From Glycine soja (Eukaryota > Streptophyta > Magnoliopsida > Fabales > Fabaceae), in contig NC_041004.1 of NCBI RefSeq assembly GCF_004193775.1, forward strand, positions 3,486,718 to 3,550,717: a stretch of DNA of 64,000 nt, in the 5' to 3' direction. The translations under genes and the position numbers were made by a program. Below, piece by piece: positions 33,951-46,004 of the stretch (its first letter is position 1; every line of letters starts with the position of its first letter). The notes beneath the pieces are model-generated. The model saw only the letters and a program-made list of their open reading frames with translations. It did no database searches and was not told the DNA's origin.

Positions 33951-34070
33951 ATTAAGATTTCACGACATTTGCTTCGCCAGTCTACTGCAACCAGATTAAG
34001 CATTCACGCATAGCCTCAAAATGATGTCAATATTGACTAAGCATAAAAGAAAAGAAAAAAATCTCTGGTT

Positions 34071-34214
34071 TCAGGAAGAGGTAAAGTTGACCATACACTC
34101 AGAAGAAACTTGAATCACTTGATATGTCTTCCGATCCTTGACATCAAATTCAAATGGGAAAAACTTATGCTACAACCATCATCGAAAGTGAATTGCTTAG
34201 CTCAAAGATCTTTG
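34071..34214 (-). pseudogene. Possible coding fragment, unidentified
   Basis: The minus-strand frame 34166-34071 reads KFFPFEFDVKDRKTYQVIQV and ends SSECMVNFTSS-stop, which looks protein-like. Upstream, after a possible acceptor (CCTCAG near 34213), another frame gives AKQFTFDDGCS with a TGA before it. If these belong together the piece carries a stop and a frameshift. I do not recognise the family. Confidence 0.25.
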
Positions 34215-36307
34215 GTGATCTGAGGAATAATAATAATAATAATTTTAAGAGAAGATTATTTGGAAGTCAAATGAAGAGCAATTAAAGGAAGAGGACATCC
34301 ACAAACAGTGGGGTTGAATTGTATACAGAGTGGAACTGAAACAGGTGGTGGCATAGTGATAATAGCATATATGGGTAGTTAAATGGGTTGAAATTGCATC
34401 CATAAGAATGGCCATTCCCATGGTCCTGACTCCTGAGTAAAAACAATTCAAAATCATGTCTGGCCTCGTTACGTACTCCTTTCGTGACACAAATAGAATA
34501 GCAAACTGCCTAGCATCCTATGTGCATAGCTTAACGTGTGGCTTGCATGTGCTGACTGCTGAGTAACCTTCCTAGTTGTAATTTACTACTTTGGTATTAT
34601 TGGCTAGGTACAATGTATCCTATGGTTGTACCATGCTAGTCTGGCTGTTTTAGTCCTCCCAATAATAAAACAATGTTTCTTTGACAACCTTGATAAGGTA
34701 AATTTTTTGTGGAAGCGTCGATGGCGGAGACCAACAACCTGATTGTCAAGGTCCTCGACAAGGAGGATCAAATGGTTGTTGAGGCTTTCATTCTTTGTTG
34801 AGGGTGGCTCAAAGATCTGTTACATATAATAGGGTTCATTCAGGCTTTTCTTAATTTATGCTCATTAATTCTTTAATTTGGAACTTTGCAAAAGTGCAAG
34901 AAGGTCCCTTTGATGGATTTTATCCTCTCCTAGTAATAAGGGTGCTCATAGTTGGTTATTTAAATAATCATAATTAATAAATAACAAGATTGTAAGTGAT
35001 TATTATAATATTAAAATATATTTTTTGTTCTTTTAAATATAAAAATGTTCAGAATTCATTTCGATAAATTTTTTAATATAGTTTTTCATTCTCATAAAAT
35101 TAAAATATGACATTTTTTTTTTGCCTGAAACAAGGTTCGGATATCCAAATTTATATGCATCACCTTTTCACATTAATTATATATAAAATTAATGTATAAA
35201 AATAAAATATCACATTGTTATACCAATTTTATGCATAAAACCGATATAAAAAATTACTATTATAAGTTTGGATTTACCTGAACCTATATTTGAATAAAAA
35301 AAAATAATATATTTCAATTTCGTGAAAATAAAAATATAGTAAAAAATTTTAAAAAGAAATGAAAATGAAAAACTTTTATTATAACTATAATCATAACTAG
35401 TTATATTTATCCACACAAAAAAAATAGTTATCATTACGGTTATGAATAACCTATAACTAATTATATCCAAAATCAGACCGGTTATAAATGAATAAAAATA
35501 TGTTATAATTTTATAGCTATAATTATTTTTAACCAAAAATAAATTATTTGAAATAATCATAACTTTAAAACTGGTTATAATTTTATAACTGAGTATATGA
35601 AATTAGTTATGATTATTTTTTTAAAACTAGTTTTTTTGAACGGTCCTATCTCTGAGTGGTGTCCTAGCTAGGTGAGGGCGCGGATGCCTCGCAATGGTCA
35701 GATCAAAGTCACAGCCTTGCGGATGTCCTAGACTGCAGACATAACTCTATACAATTCAACCCCATCCTTAGAAATAACTGCCCTAGACTGCAGACATACC
35801 AGTTGTAGAAACTACCCATCCTTAGAAATAGAAATTACATAATTATTCAAGCATAACATACCACCATACCAACAGGTGCCAGTAATCTACAAACACTATA
35901 TTATCTATTATATAAATAACGGAAACACAGGTACTACTCTAAGTATATAATAGTATCCTCAGTTCTATTTTGCTAATGTATTTCTATTGTGCTAAATTTG
36001 TTATATTGTAACAAATTTTCTTATTATGATGTATTTATGTGTCAGATAAGGTTATCAAACTCAAGAGTTTATTTAAACTCGTGAGAATTTCATAGACTTG
36101 ACTCGTAAACTCGTAAGAATCCACTTCATATAAAAATAATAACAAAATGTCTACAAATAACAAACCAATTAAGCATTTCAACAATATAATAAATTAAAAT
36201 AGTAAATCATAAATTTCATAATACTTAAATTACCAAGTCTAGTAATGCATCACTACAAGATAATAACTTACAGATATTATAATAGTGGTAGATCATTCTC
36301 ATTGAGA
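34215..36307. other. Intergenic; no supported gene
   Basis: A 26-codon ORF (34721-34801, starting MAETNNLIVKVLDKED) has a GC-richer, coding-like texture but no continuation. 35640-35830 contains a 55-bp partial duplication (CCTAGACTGCAGACATA twice, each followed by CCATCCTTAGAAATA). Otherwise AT-rich. Confidence 0.45.
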
Positions 36308-36472
36308 GTTTGATGTTATTAAAGAACAAGGGTTTGATGTTATTAAAGGTGAGAAGTTTTTTATTCGGAAACAACACATTAAATAAACAAGGGTTTGATG
36401 TTATTAAAGAACAAGGGTTTGATGTTATTAAAGGTGAGAAGTTTTTTATTCGGAAACAACACATTAAATAAA
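36308..36472. repeat. 85-bp tandem repeat, two copies, essentially identical
   Basis: Unit starts GTTTGATGTTATTAAAG at 36308 and 36393. Each unit itself contains the GTTTGATGTTATTAAAG motif twice. The second copy matches for 80 bp. The lack of divergence implies a recent duplication. Confidence 0.95.
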
Positions 36473-37154
36473 GTTATGTTGAACACTAAACAGACAGAAG
36501 ACAATCCAAAATGACTTACATTTTGGTCTAATTTTTTTAACTTGCTAACTCGTTGACTCGACGGTAAATTCGAGAGTCTGCCGAGTTTACTTTAGAGTTT
36601 ATAGAGTCTACCCAAAGTCTACTAAAAAGAGAGTTTACAGACGAGTCAACTTGCAGAGGGTAAGTGGACTCATAAACGTGTAAGAGTTAGCGAGTTAACT
36701 CAAAAATTTGATAACATGATTATAGATACTAAGCTTAATAGTTGACACTGCTAGTATAAATTTGGTTTTCTTTTCCTTTGCTAAATGCTAATAAACCTTG
36801 TCAATCACCACTTTAGCACAACCAAGTTTGGTTGATCAGAAACCATAATAGTGATCTTTGATAAAGCCATGAAAACCTCAACTGTGATATTGTTAGGCAT
36901 GGAGCAAAAACTTTTATTATTTGATCACTAATTTTTTGCATCATGAATAACTGGTAATCATAAACAATGACAAACTTCTGAACTACAAAAAATGCTTTGT
37001 AAGGAAAACAAGTCCTAATTATCTTTTATCCTCTTTATCTTTACTGTAAAGTCTTAGCTAGAAAAGGAGCCCCTCCTTTGATTTTCCTTCAACCATTCCA
37101 CACTATGTAAAAGGGTGATAAGGTGAAGGCTAAATGGCAATGTGCTTGGTCTTC

Positions 37155-40100
37155 CAGTATGATTACATCAGTTTAGAACTTTACATATTCATATTATTAT
37201 CCAGTTTAAAATTTCAAATAACTTCACCAAAATCACATGTTTGAGACAAGAATACTCACAATCAGTATTGCTTTTCCAGTGTTGTCAAGTTTAAGTGATG
37301 GTCCCTTTATGTCAGCTTAAAGGAAAGAGTGTTTTCCCTTAATCCCTTCCATGGATGCAATATCTCTTATTTCCTGCATTATTAAGGCAACTGATAACCT
37401 TTTTCTTTTGGCATATACTGATAGATAGCTACAAAAAAGCATGACCAGAGGGAAAACCATTCCATGAGAAAAAAGTTGAAATTAAAATAGAGGTTTCACT
37501 CACCAGGGCTTTTTCCCAAAGATTTTCCGCCAACTTCATGAACAAGAAAAAACAAAAAATTGCCAAGATAAAGGCAAAGTGCAACAAAAGTAATTTACAA
37601 TTAAAAACAAATTTGTGCATTAACCTTCTTTTTGGGGACAACTATAAGTAGAGCATTTGCTTCAGCATAAGACACCATATCATTGATTGCTGCATTCACC
37701 TTCTCTAGTGTAAGCCTTCCTCTCATGTATCTGTAACATCAGACCTGGGGTCACGCAATGAAGTGGGCATAAATCATGGATAGAGAAGTGCATGTTTCTA
37801 CATCAAGACTCCAGTCATTGACTAAGTCAACATTTTTTGACACGCTGAGAACCCTTAGATATTGCTCTGTCAGGTATAAGTTTAAGAGCCAAATGCACTG
37901 GAAAAATGAAGGAACCAAAGCTATGAAAACACTTTTCTCAGAGCAATTTATGCATTTTTTGTTGACAATCCATCTTCACACCATCAGATGTGTTATATGA
38001 CATATATATGATCTAGCTGAATTCAGATTGACAATTTACAAAGAAATATTTAATTAATGAAAGTATACATAGTTACTTATGATGACAAGGAATCTAGTTC
38101 AGTTCCAGTAACATGCCATGTTGGTGGAGAACCACAACCTTTTTCCTCCTAAAAAAGAAAACAAAAGAAAACCTGGGATAGTAACTTGACACAGAATCTA
38201 TTAATGATAAGAAAATGATATAGCTTTACTCAGGCAAGAGCAACAAATTCTCGAGTAGGAAACAGACAAAAGGTTAAAAGAACCAAAGAAGAAATAAAAT
38301 GAAAAGGCATGGAATAGTTCTAGACTATCAACAACTTGTGCTGAACTGCTGATGTAAATATGTTTTGGAAGGGTTAGGAGAATAGGTGCTACAAGAGAAA
38401 GCATAGGAGAGCCTAATCCAGTTATTAAATCCTGAAAGCATTAGATTTTTCAAGAAAATTTAAGTGATGATGCATACACAGACAGTTAATAAATATACAG
38501 GCTTAGTCTCTTGGAATTAGGGGGACAGAGACCATGTTAGGCATGAAAGAACAAAATGACATTTTCACTAAAACGGATCTCACTTACCTTAGGCACTGCT
38601 GCAGGCTCCTCATCAAGCCTCAAGGCCTCAAATGATCCAGAGTCTTGTCTAGAAAATTCAGGAAACAAACTGTGGAACAGCACTAACTACAATTAGGTAT
38701 CTGCTCGAGCAGAGATGATATCTCTGAAACTTCATTGAACAAAGCACACGGCAGATTAAACAAAAATAATATATAACCAGTTAATTACCATCTACTAGTT
38801 CCAAATGTGACAGTGTCACTTTATCAGCCATTTGGTAGGGAACATGAAGAGACATATTCTGCAGTTTCTTTTGCTGCTGCAGTGATGCATCAACCAGTTT
38901 CTAAAATAAGGCCAAAAAACAAAACGGTCATCAATTGAAAATTAACAGTTTAATTACCCAATCAATATAACACAAACCAATATATAATAAGGGTACACAG
39001 CAAAAGCTATACAAAAATTTGTTTACTTTTTCTTTCCTAGGCTATAGGGTTTAATCTTACCAATGGTTTACATCTACCGTTGTGTCTAGCGTAAATAATC
39101 ATAGTTTGTTTCTTATTCTAAATTCCCCCCAAACCAATCTCCAAGCATATCTCATCAAGAAACTTTGTCCGTTGAAATAATTACATAAAGTACAGGAGCA
39201 TTTGGAAGATATTATTTGGACTTATGAAAGTGCTTTATGACTTTTCCATTATTTCTTTTTAAGCCTATTTCATTAAACTTCACAAATCATATCAATAAGC
39301 TCTCAATGGATAAAAGCTTATTGAAATTTTCCTAAGCTTATTTAAACTTATTAAACTTAAGAAAATAGCTTATGACTCTTATAAAATCATTGTAGTTTAT
39401 TTCAACAATCTTCTTAACAAAGCTTATTGAGATAATCTCTTTTTAGCTTTTCCCAGTTGGTTTCCATCAAATATTGATACAAGTTATAACTTGATAAGAG
39501 CTTATCAAATGAGTGTTCAATGAAACTCTTTACCCAGATCGACTGATTGGGGGCGACTTGTGTGAGAAACTTGCTTATTGTAAGAAATGGGAATCATAAA
39601 TCTGGAGCATACGATCATATATGTATGATCAAAGATTACAAGTTAATCGGTGATCACATGACCACTTAGAAAATTCATGTGCATTTTTCTATTAATCTTG
39701 ATCATTCAGTTGTGATTTAATACTTGTTTAGTTTCACATTCTGTAAGCAAGAACACGCATAAGTAACATGAAAAGCCAAAGCTACTTAGTATAACTTCTA
39801 TGCAAATGCCAAGATGAGACGCAAGTCTCCTGTGATGCCACCAGATGTGAAACACACTCTTAATGAACTAATAGCGTGTTTGGATAACATACATAATTGA
39901 TTCTACCTTAGAAAATCATAGTGAAACCACAAAAAAGTAGAAGCAACTATTTGTTGCTTCACCTTTACCATGAAAAAACAATTGATTTTTTTCTCACCAT
40001 GAATCTATTCTAAACAGTAAACACACTATAACATGAGTCACTCCCTTCCACTGATTACCCAAATGCGCCTTATATAATGTTCCACTAATTTTAAAGAAGC

Positions 40101-40597
40101 AGCATACACGAGAAAATAAAACACAACCAATTAAGCATCAATTACTTATTTCAATTTACTTCCTTACAAAAAGAAAAAAAAAAAAAAAAGGCACAAATTG
40201 AAAGCAAAACCAAAACCCACTCATTCAAAACAACAAACAGAGAGAGTGCATGTGATGAGCGTGCCTTGGTTTTTGTAATGGCTTGTGCCTCTTCGCGCAG
40301 GCGGTCTTTGATGGCCTTCACCTGAAGCTCCATCGCGCTCACCGCCGCGTCCACCGCCGTCAGATCCCCGACGCCGCTCGCCGGGTACAGTGCAAATTTG
40401 TATCCGAAAAAACGCTTCGATAAATAGAAATTGAAATGAAATGATGGAATTCCCAACTGTTTCGTGCAATGACGAGCTCCTGAAGCTGCGTTATGCGAGC
40501 GTTGAAGGAAGACATCAAGGAATCCAACGATGCTCAGGCTTTGTTCTTGTTCATCTTTCTCTGCGTTCGTGAATGAAGCAAATCCTTTTGATTTCAA
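37155..40597 (-). pseudogene. SKA1: SKA1 homolog (spindle and kinetochore-associated protein 1), unprocessed pseudogene
   Basis: Exon-like blocks on the minus strand follow the plant SKA1 homolog in order: 40597-40458 (after a frame change, SSFNARITQLQELVIARN), 40389-40265 (YPASGVGDLTAVDAAV, AIKDRLREEAQAI), 38900-38789 (KLVDASLQQQKKLQNMS), 38648-38588 (DSGSFEALRLDEEPAAVPK), 38148-38081 (GCGSPPTWHVT, ELDSLSS), 37730-37625 (YMRGRLTLEKVNAAINDM), 37533-37504 (LAENLWEKAL), 37373-37260 (IKGPSLKLDNTGKAIL). Intact SKA1 binds microtubules at kinetochores. Lesions: TAA at 37319-37317 inside the last long block; an extra base in exon 1 near 40535; exon-2 acceptor CAC for CAG; exon-2 donor GC; exon-5 donor ATAAGT; a shift at the end of exon 3. 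The final C-terminal exon is reduced to a possible VIIL remnant at 37166-37155. Introns are kept, so it is not retroposed. Family recognition is from memory of plant SKA1 sequences. Confidence 0.85.
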
Positions 40598-40599
40598 AT

Positions 40600-42112
40600 G
40601 TTGCCAGTTTCGGCGGCAATGTTTCCAGTTGCGTATTTATAATTTATTTTTCAGTTTTACATCTTTTTTGGGACTTGGTTTCGTAATAGTAACTAAGCAG
40701 GAAAAATATACCATGCAGGTAAAGACATGGTGAGAGAAAGAAAATAAATATAAAAAAAAATATAGATATAAGTATCATATGTAATATGATATGATAGAAA
40801 GAAAAATAAAGAAAAATGAAAAATAATAGGATGCTTAAAATATTGGAGTGTTAAAATATTATCATTCTTATATATTTGTTGATATTATATGATATATGAG
40901 TAGTTATATTTTTTGTGCTTGTGAAATTAATTATTTATAAAACTAATTTAAATATTAATTAGATTAATTTTAGTTTAATTATTATGTATTGCTAGAAAAG
41001 GACTAAAGCAATACTTTAGCTTTTTAAACTAAAAGTTTAACTCTTAAAATTAGTTTTGTACATTATTGTTTGTTAGAATCATCTTTTTGAAAAATTTGCA
41101 AATCTTTCTGAAATTGTTGAATCATCTTACGAGTAGGACAATGCTTAAAACTTTTTCAAACACAAAGCTTAAAAGAATATAATTATATATTCTTTTAATA
41201 CTTTGAAGAAAAAAACTTTTTTTCTCTTGACAAAAGCTTTATGAAAACTTTACATAAAGTTGTAAAAGAGATAGAGAAAGAGATAAACGCTTAGAGTTTT
41301 TATACTAGTTCCTTTTATCACAAGACTACATCCAATGGTATCCCACCAAGATTTCTATTAGCTCAAAACATATATACTTTTACCAAAGTCTCTCCAATCT
41401 CAAACATGAGTATTCTTGTAATTGTTTCTTTAGGAAACTCATCCAAGTATTTCGTGACACTAAGTCTTTTCAAGCTTTAATTGTTTTCAATTAGAAAACA
41501 ATAAGGGTAAGAACTTACTGATTATATGATCATAAAAGACAAATGTACAAGATGAAGTTTTAGTCTATGTCATAGGATACTCAGAATAGAGAAAATATTA
41601 CTAAATTACTAAAGCTTATAAAGGTTCAATTCATAATCAAAGACTTTTCTTGTTCTTTAATTCTGACATCGGGTAAAATTTGGTCACGGTAAAGAACTTT
41701 GCTTATCTTCCTCTTCTTATACTAATGTCAAGCTATAGAGAAACATACTTGTTTTATAAAGGTACTATGTTGTACTTGTTGGGAAGGGCATCTTTTAAGA
41801 GAGAAAGTGAGTAGTCCACATTTGACTTCTATGAATCTTCCTTAATACACTTTTAGTCATGCTTCAAATTGTATGTGTGTTTTGTTCCTACAAGGTGATA
41901 AGACTATATATATACATTTCACAAGAATATACTTTAATGAAACATTGTGTTTTTCTATCATCATCTTAGTGAGACAATTGTTTCCACCATTCTTATAAAC
42001 ATGTATAGTCTTGTCAAGTTTGTGAAACTTATTTCCTTTGTTTTATGTACGTGTGTTAAAAGACAATTTCATTAGGAATTTTACTGGACACTTGATGAAT
42101 GCAAAAAAAAAT
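40600..42112 (-). repeat. AT-rich flank passing into a decayed copia-LTR-like region
   Basis: From about 41030 the sequence resembles a decayed LTR. GAGTTTTTATACTAGTTCC and ACTACATCCA near 41297-41335 recall AGAGTTTTTATACGGGTTC and CCTACATCCA of the SIRE-like LTR (6955-6995). It also has short hairpins such as CTTTATG/CATAAAG (41237-41259) and ATTGTTTTC/GAAAACAAT near 41482-41505. No termini are visible. Confidence 0.4.
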
Positions 42113-42430
42113 TGTTATGCGATGGTTAGAGGAGGAAGGAGAAAGAAGGTGAGAGTAACAGAGAGAGACGCATTTTCCTTGATTCGAGGCCAAGAAACCT
42201 CTTGACTAAGCTATAATTCTCGAAATGTATTTCTTCTCCTTTATTCCAGTTCCAGGACAAGCTTTTATACAATGAGTTTAACAAACTCTAGCAACGGTTT
42301 CGTAACTACTGCAACTAACTACCCAGCAACCTAACCAACTAACCCATGGTCCATACAAGGCATGACTCAACTTATCCATGCATGCAGCTTTACGTGAGAG
42401 ATGTCTTCCTGCTGCATCTTCTTTCTAACA
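42113..42430 (-). repeat. 3' LTR of the small element
   Basis: 318 bp, ends CTAACA. It contains GATTCGAGGCCAAGAAACCTC, similar in wording to ATTCGAGGCCCAAGTAACCTC in the gypsy-derivative LTR (11279 on), which suggests related LTR families. Confidence 0.88.
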
Positions 42431-42459
42431 TTTCCTACCCCATCAAAAACACCTTGTCC

Positions 42460-43272
42460 TCAAGGTGTTGGGTGCAGAAAAACAGAACATGAGTAAAATG
42501 GAAGCTCAGCTTGTGCCAGCCATGATTGTGGTTGAGGCGGTGGCTTTGGGGGTGGTGGTGGTGGATGTGGTGGATGTGGTGGCGGGTGTGGTGGCGGGTG
42601 TTGTCGCTGATGACAAACGGAGCAAGGCCAAGTCTTGACGGCGAAAAGAATCCAAACCAAGCGCGGAGGAATCTGATGCTTGACGGCATCATTGCAGAGC
42701 AAGATGGTGTCATTGTCATAAGGGATTTTGTGGCAATGGTCATGGCGGTAACGATTGAGCTGGAAGTGGCGGTTGGTCATATGAAAGCGGGGAAGTGGCA
42801 ACGGAGCCATGGGTGCGACTGTCGTGGGTGCTGTTGTGGGTGGTGGTTGTGCAGAGCACGGAGCTGACGTGGGTGCTACTGTAGGTGGTGGTTGTGCGGA
42901 GGAGGACAGAGTTGTGTTTTGATGTTCCAGCATTGCCGTTGGCGTTATAGGATCCATGGAAGGTGGCACGATTTGCAGAGCGGTGGTACTAAACAAGCTG
43001 AACATACGGTGTTGGGTACTTGCAAAATCAATAGTTGGCGGCAGCGGCGGCGACGGCAATGGTGGCTGCACCAAAGAAGGAAACCATGGCATCCGGGTAT
43101 CGCACAAGGCTAGCAAGCGGATCCGGGTATTCTCAAAATCAATCCCAAGGGATTGAGCTGGATGTATATAAGGAGAAGGAGGGAACTGAGACGGAAGGGA
43201 TGGCTCCTGTAGAGGGTGGTGTGTTATGGCATAGCCGGAGTAGGGGTAGAGGCAGCCATGGAAGGCGGCCAT
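42460..43272 (-). CDS. Pro/His-rich ORF inside the non-autonomous element
   Basis: 270-codon frame beginning 20 bp inside the 5' LTR and ending just before the polypurine tract. The composition is low-complexity: SSSAQPPPTVAPTS-type repeats in the middle and long PPPHPP runs near the C-terminus (residues about 225-245). No zinc knuckle, protease or RT. It may be the degenerate linker part of a gypsy gag kept open by composition, or a real gag-like protein. Another frame carries HLEDKVFLMG at the end, the same tail as in the 11-kb gypsy derivative. I would not assign a function. Confidence 0.45.
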   Translation of the reverse strand: MAAFHGCLYPYSGYAITHHPLQEPSLPSQFPPSPYIHPAQSLGIDFENTRIRLLALCDTRMPWFPSLVQPPLPSPPLPPTIDFASTQHRMFSLFSTTALQIVPPSMDPITPTAMLEHQNTTLSSSAQPPPTVAPTSAPCSAQPPPTTAPTTVAPMAPLPLPRFHMTNRHFQLNRYRHDHCHKIPYDNDTILLCNDAVKHQIPPRLVWILFAVKTWPCSVCHQRQHPPPHPPPHPPHPPPPPPKPPPQPQSWLAQAELPFYSCSVFLHPTP

Positions 43273-43292
43273 GGGCGGCAGGTCGGACCAAT

Positions 43293-43610
43293 TGTTATGC
43301 GCTGGTTAGAGGAGGAAGGAGGAAGAAGGTGAGAGTAACAGAGAGAGACGCGTTTTCCTTGATTCGAGGCCAAGGAACCTCCTGACTAAGCTATAATTCT
43401 CGAAATGTATTTCTTCTCCTTTATTCCAGTTCCGAGACAAGCTTTTATACAATGAGTTTAACAAACTCTAGCAACGGTTTCGTAACTACTGCAACTAACT
43501 ACCAAACGACCTAACCAACTAACCTATGGTCCATACAAGGCATGACTCAACTTATCCATGCATGCAGCTTTACGTGAGAGATGTCTTCCTGCTGCATCTT
43601 CTTCCTAACG
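43293..43610 (-). repeat. 5' LTR of the small element
   Basis: 318-bp partner of the left LTR; the last base is G where the left LTR has A. Confidence 0.88.
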
Positions 43611-44254
43611 AATTTGGTCTAAATCAGATGAATGAAATCATTGAGATTTAACTTTAATGAACTTCTTAACATGCAATCACTATCGATTCCTATTTAATTA
43701 AGCCTATGATCCACCCACAAATTTATTTAAGCCTTAATCCTTTAAGTGAATGAAATAAAGCCTCTTGATTCCACTATTAATCTCTTGAATTAATTAATAT
43801 AACTAAGATACTTGCATTAAAAAAAAGATTTTAATGATGATCAATCCTTTTTACCCTATTCTTAGGCATAAAAATGATTGGTTGTTTTCTCTAGTTCGCA
43901 ATCCAACACAAATTTTCAATTATATTTGAAATTATAAAATCATGCAAATATTTGACCATACTACAAACAAACATTAAGTATAGAAGAAGAACAATAACAA
44001 TACTTTATTGAATAGAAACAAACTTAGCAATGACATAAAAGTAGGTCCAATTACATTAAATTCCAATGAATGAAGAACTTAGCTACTCATAACCATAAGC
44101 GAAATAGGAACAAATGATGGAGAGAGAACCCTAAGCATTAACGCCATCACAAACTCTCTTTCTAACCTTTGTGCCTTTGAAATGCAAGAATCTAGAAAGC
44201 ATATTTGACAATTCATTTATATAGAAATTGGACTTTTTTAGCACAGACCTTTTC
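43611..44254. other. Non-coding, repeat-like
   Basis: No open frame of note. Phrases such as GAGAGAGAACCCTAAGC suggest old LTR or UTR sequence, but no termini can be fixed. Confidence 0.4.
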
Positions 44255-44590
44255 CTAATAAACCAGCTTAACCGTCCATCATAGAAGCTTAAGCCAGCTA
44301 AAAAAACTCAAATGTTGCCATCAAAGAAGCTTGCTTAAAGTGTCCATCATGATGGCTTAAGTGAGCTTGAAAACTTTGAAATTGTCCCTACAGAACTCAC
44401 TTAAGCTAGCCACGGTGGATGCTTAAGTAAGTCCAGAAGTCTCCTTTTCTTCACATAAGCAACTAACTTAAGCTTGTTCGTCATGTCAGATTAAGCTAGC
44501 TCAACAACTTCTCAAATCTTTCATATGAGGGCTAGCTTAAGCTTGTTCATCATGAACACTTAAGCTAGCTCAATAACTTCTCAAATATTT
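44255..44590. repeat. Degenerate tandem array built on CTTAAGC motifs
   Basis: About four to five units of 70-90 bp carry GCTTAAGCTAGCTCAA and CTTCTCAAAT or diverged versions. The last two units, near 44467 and 44535, are clearest. Not coding. Confidence 0.6.
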
Positions 44591-46004
44591 AATTTTTTCT
44601 TGAGTTGAGAGTTTTAAACCTCCCTCCAATCAACTCCTCAATGCAATTCCTATAAAAGAGACTAAACACTTTTTTCAGCCAAATAAAGTTTATTTAACCC
44701 ATTTACTTGACAATCATATCAACATCCAACAATATTTTAAATACCTTAACACTTGCATACCAACCTTAATACCTTAACACATCCAATCCTAGTTAAACAC
44801 TCTATATCTATTCTTTACCACTTGTAATATCTTTAAAACTGTAGAAAAATCTGTGAAATATTAATATTGTGTATCCACTTATTGAGTGTTAGAAATAGAA
44901 AAGGTGAGAGTCCATTCATATTGAAGAATAAATAGGCACTTTAGAGGCTAATCAGGGTGGATTGTTGTTGCTAATTAAAGGAAAATTTAAACACAATTTG
45001 GGTGTTATGGAACAACTATTGAGTTTTGTTTGAGATCGTAGAGGCTTTCAAAAGGAATATTGGTTGTAAAGAAGCCTATGGAGGCATAAGAAAAAATATC
45101 CTATGTAATTAAGAGTGATTCAAGTGATAAAATCTTGTTGAAGTAGGATTTGGGCATAGCCTGAGAATTTGACGGTGAATTAGTATTAAAACTCAAAGCA
45201 TGTTTTATTTTTATAGATTTTAGCTGTTTTGGGAACTAAAAAGTTGTTTGCAAAATAATTTGTGTTTAGGATAACAACTGAAATTTGTAAGAATTTTTTT
45301 TTTATTTGGAAATATCAAATAAGCTATTTTTTGGAATTTGAAAATTTGTGGCTTATGATTATTTTTCAGCAATTATTTTTTCTTCTTTTTTTTCTTATGT
45401 AAAAGCTTACTTTTTTTATTCCATCCAAATGAAATTAATTTTTAACAAACTTACCAAAAAAACTAATTAAGATTATAACCGGTTATATATAATCAATTAT
45501 TCAAATAATCTGATTTTTATAATTGTCCCAAACACACCCTTACCCTTATGTGTAGTATCCTCTCGATCTCCCTTACTTTTTTAGTTTTTACGCTTGTTAT
45601 ATTGTTGGTAGCTTATGATCTATTTTTTAAAATTTTATTTTGAAATTCAATAACTTTTGAGCAAAATAAGATTTGTTCTTTGAAACAAACTTATTTGTGC
45701 TTTTTTATTCATACTAGAAAGTTTTAATCAAAACTGAATTTATTTAATCTTTTCGAAGCAACTTTTGAACTAGCTGTATTAGAAAATCAACTTCTGATCA
45801 TTTCTAGAAGCATCTTTAAACAGACACTTTTTTTATATAAAAAAACAGCTTCTAACAACTTGAACACATGCAACTTGTTTAAGGTTATCATTCAAGTGTG
45901 AGAAAGATATTTCTTTGCTCTTAACAAACTTTTGATTATTAAGAAACATCATGAGCCAATAATATCAAAGAAAGATTTAATTCGCAATTAGGAGTTTTTT
46001 AACA
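44591..46004. other. AT-rich intergenic DNA
   Basis: No gene recognised. A CCGGTTATA motif near 45480 also occurs near 35490, hinting at a shared old repeat. Confidence 0.45.

Larger units (their letters stand above)
42113..43610 (-). mobile_element. Small non-autonomous LTR retrotransposon (1.5 kb)
   Basis: Two 318-bp LTRs (42113-42430 and 43293-43610, TGTTATGC...CTAACA, the right one ending CTAACG) flank 862 bp. I count about 13 differences between the LTRs (about 4 percent). A minus-strand polypurine tract (GATGGGGTAGGAAA, 42431-42444) abuts the left LTR. The sequence inside the right LTR (minus strand TTGGTCCGACC) would be the PBS but matches no tRNA I can name. The internal ORF has no RT. 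A TSD is not clear (AAAAT against AATTT). It is probably mobilised by a gypsy partner. Confidence 0.85.

Noticed and set aside
42526..43385. Plus-strand frames opposite the small LTR element ORF
   Set aside because: They are shadows of the low-complexity Pro/His-rich minus-strand frame and run into the LTR.
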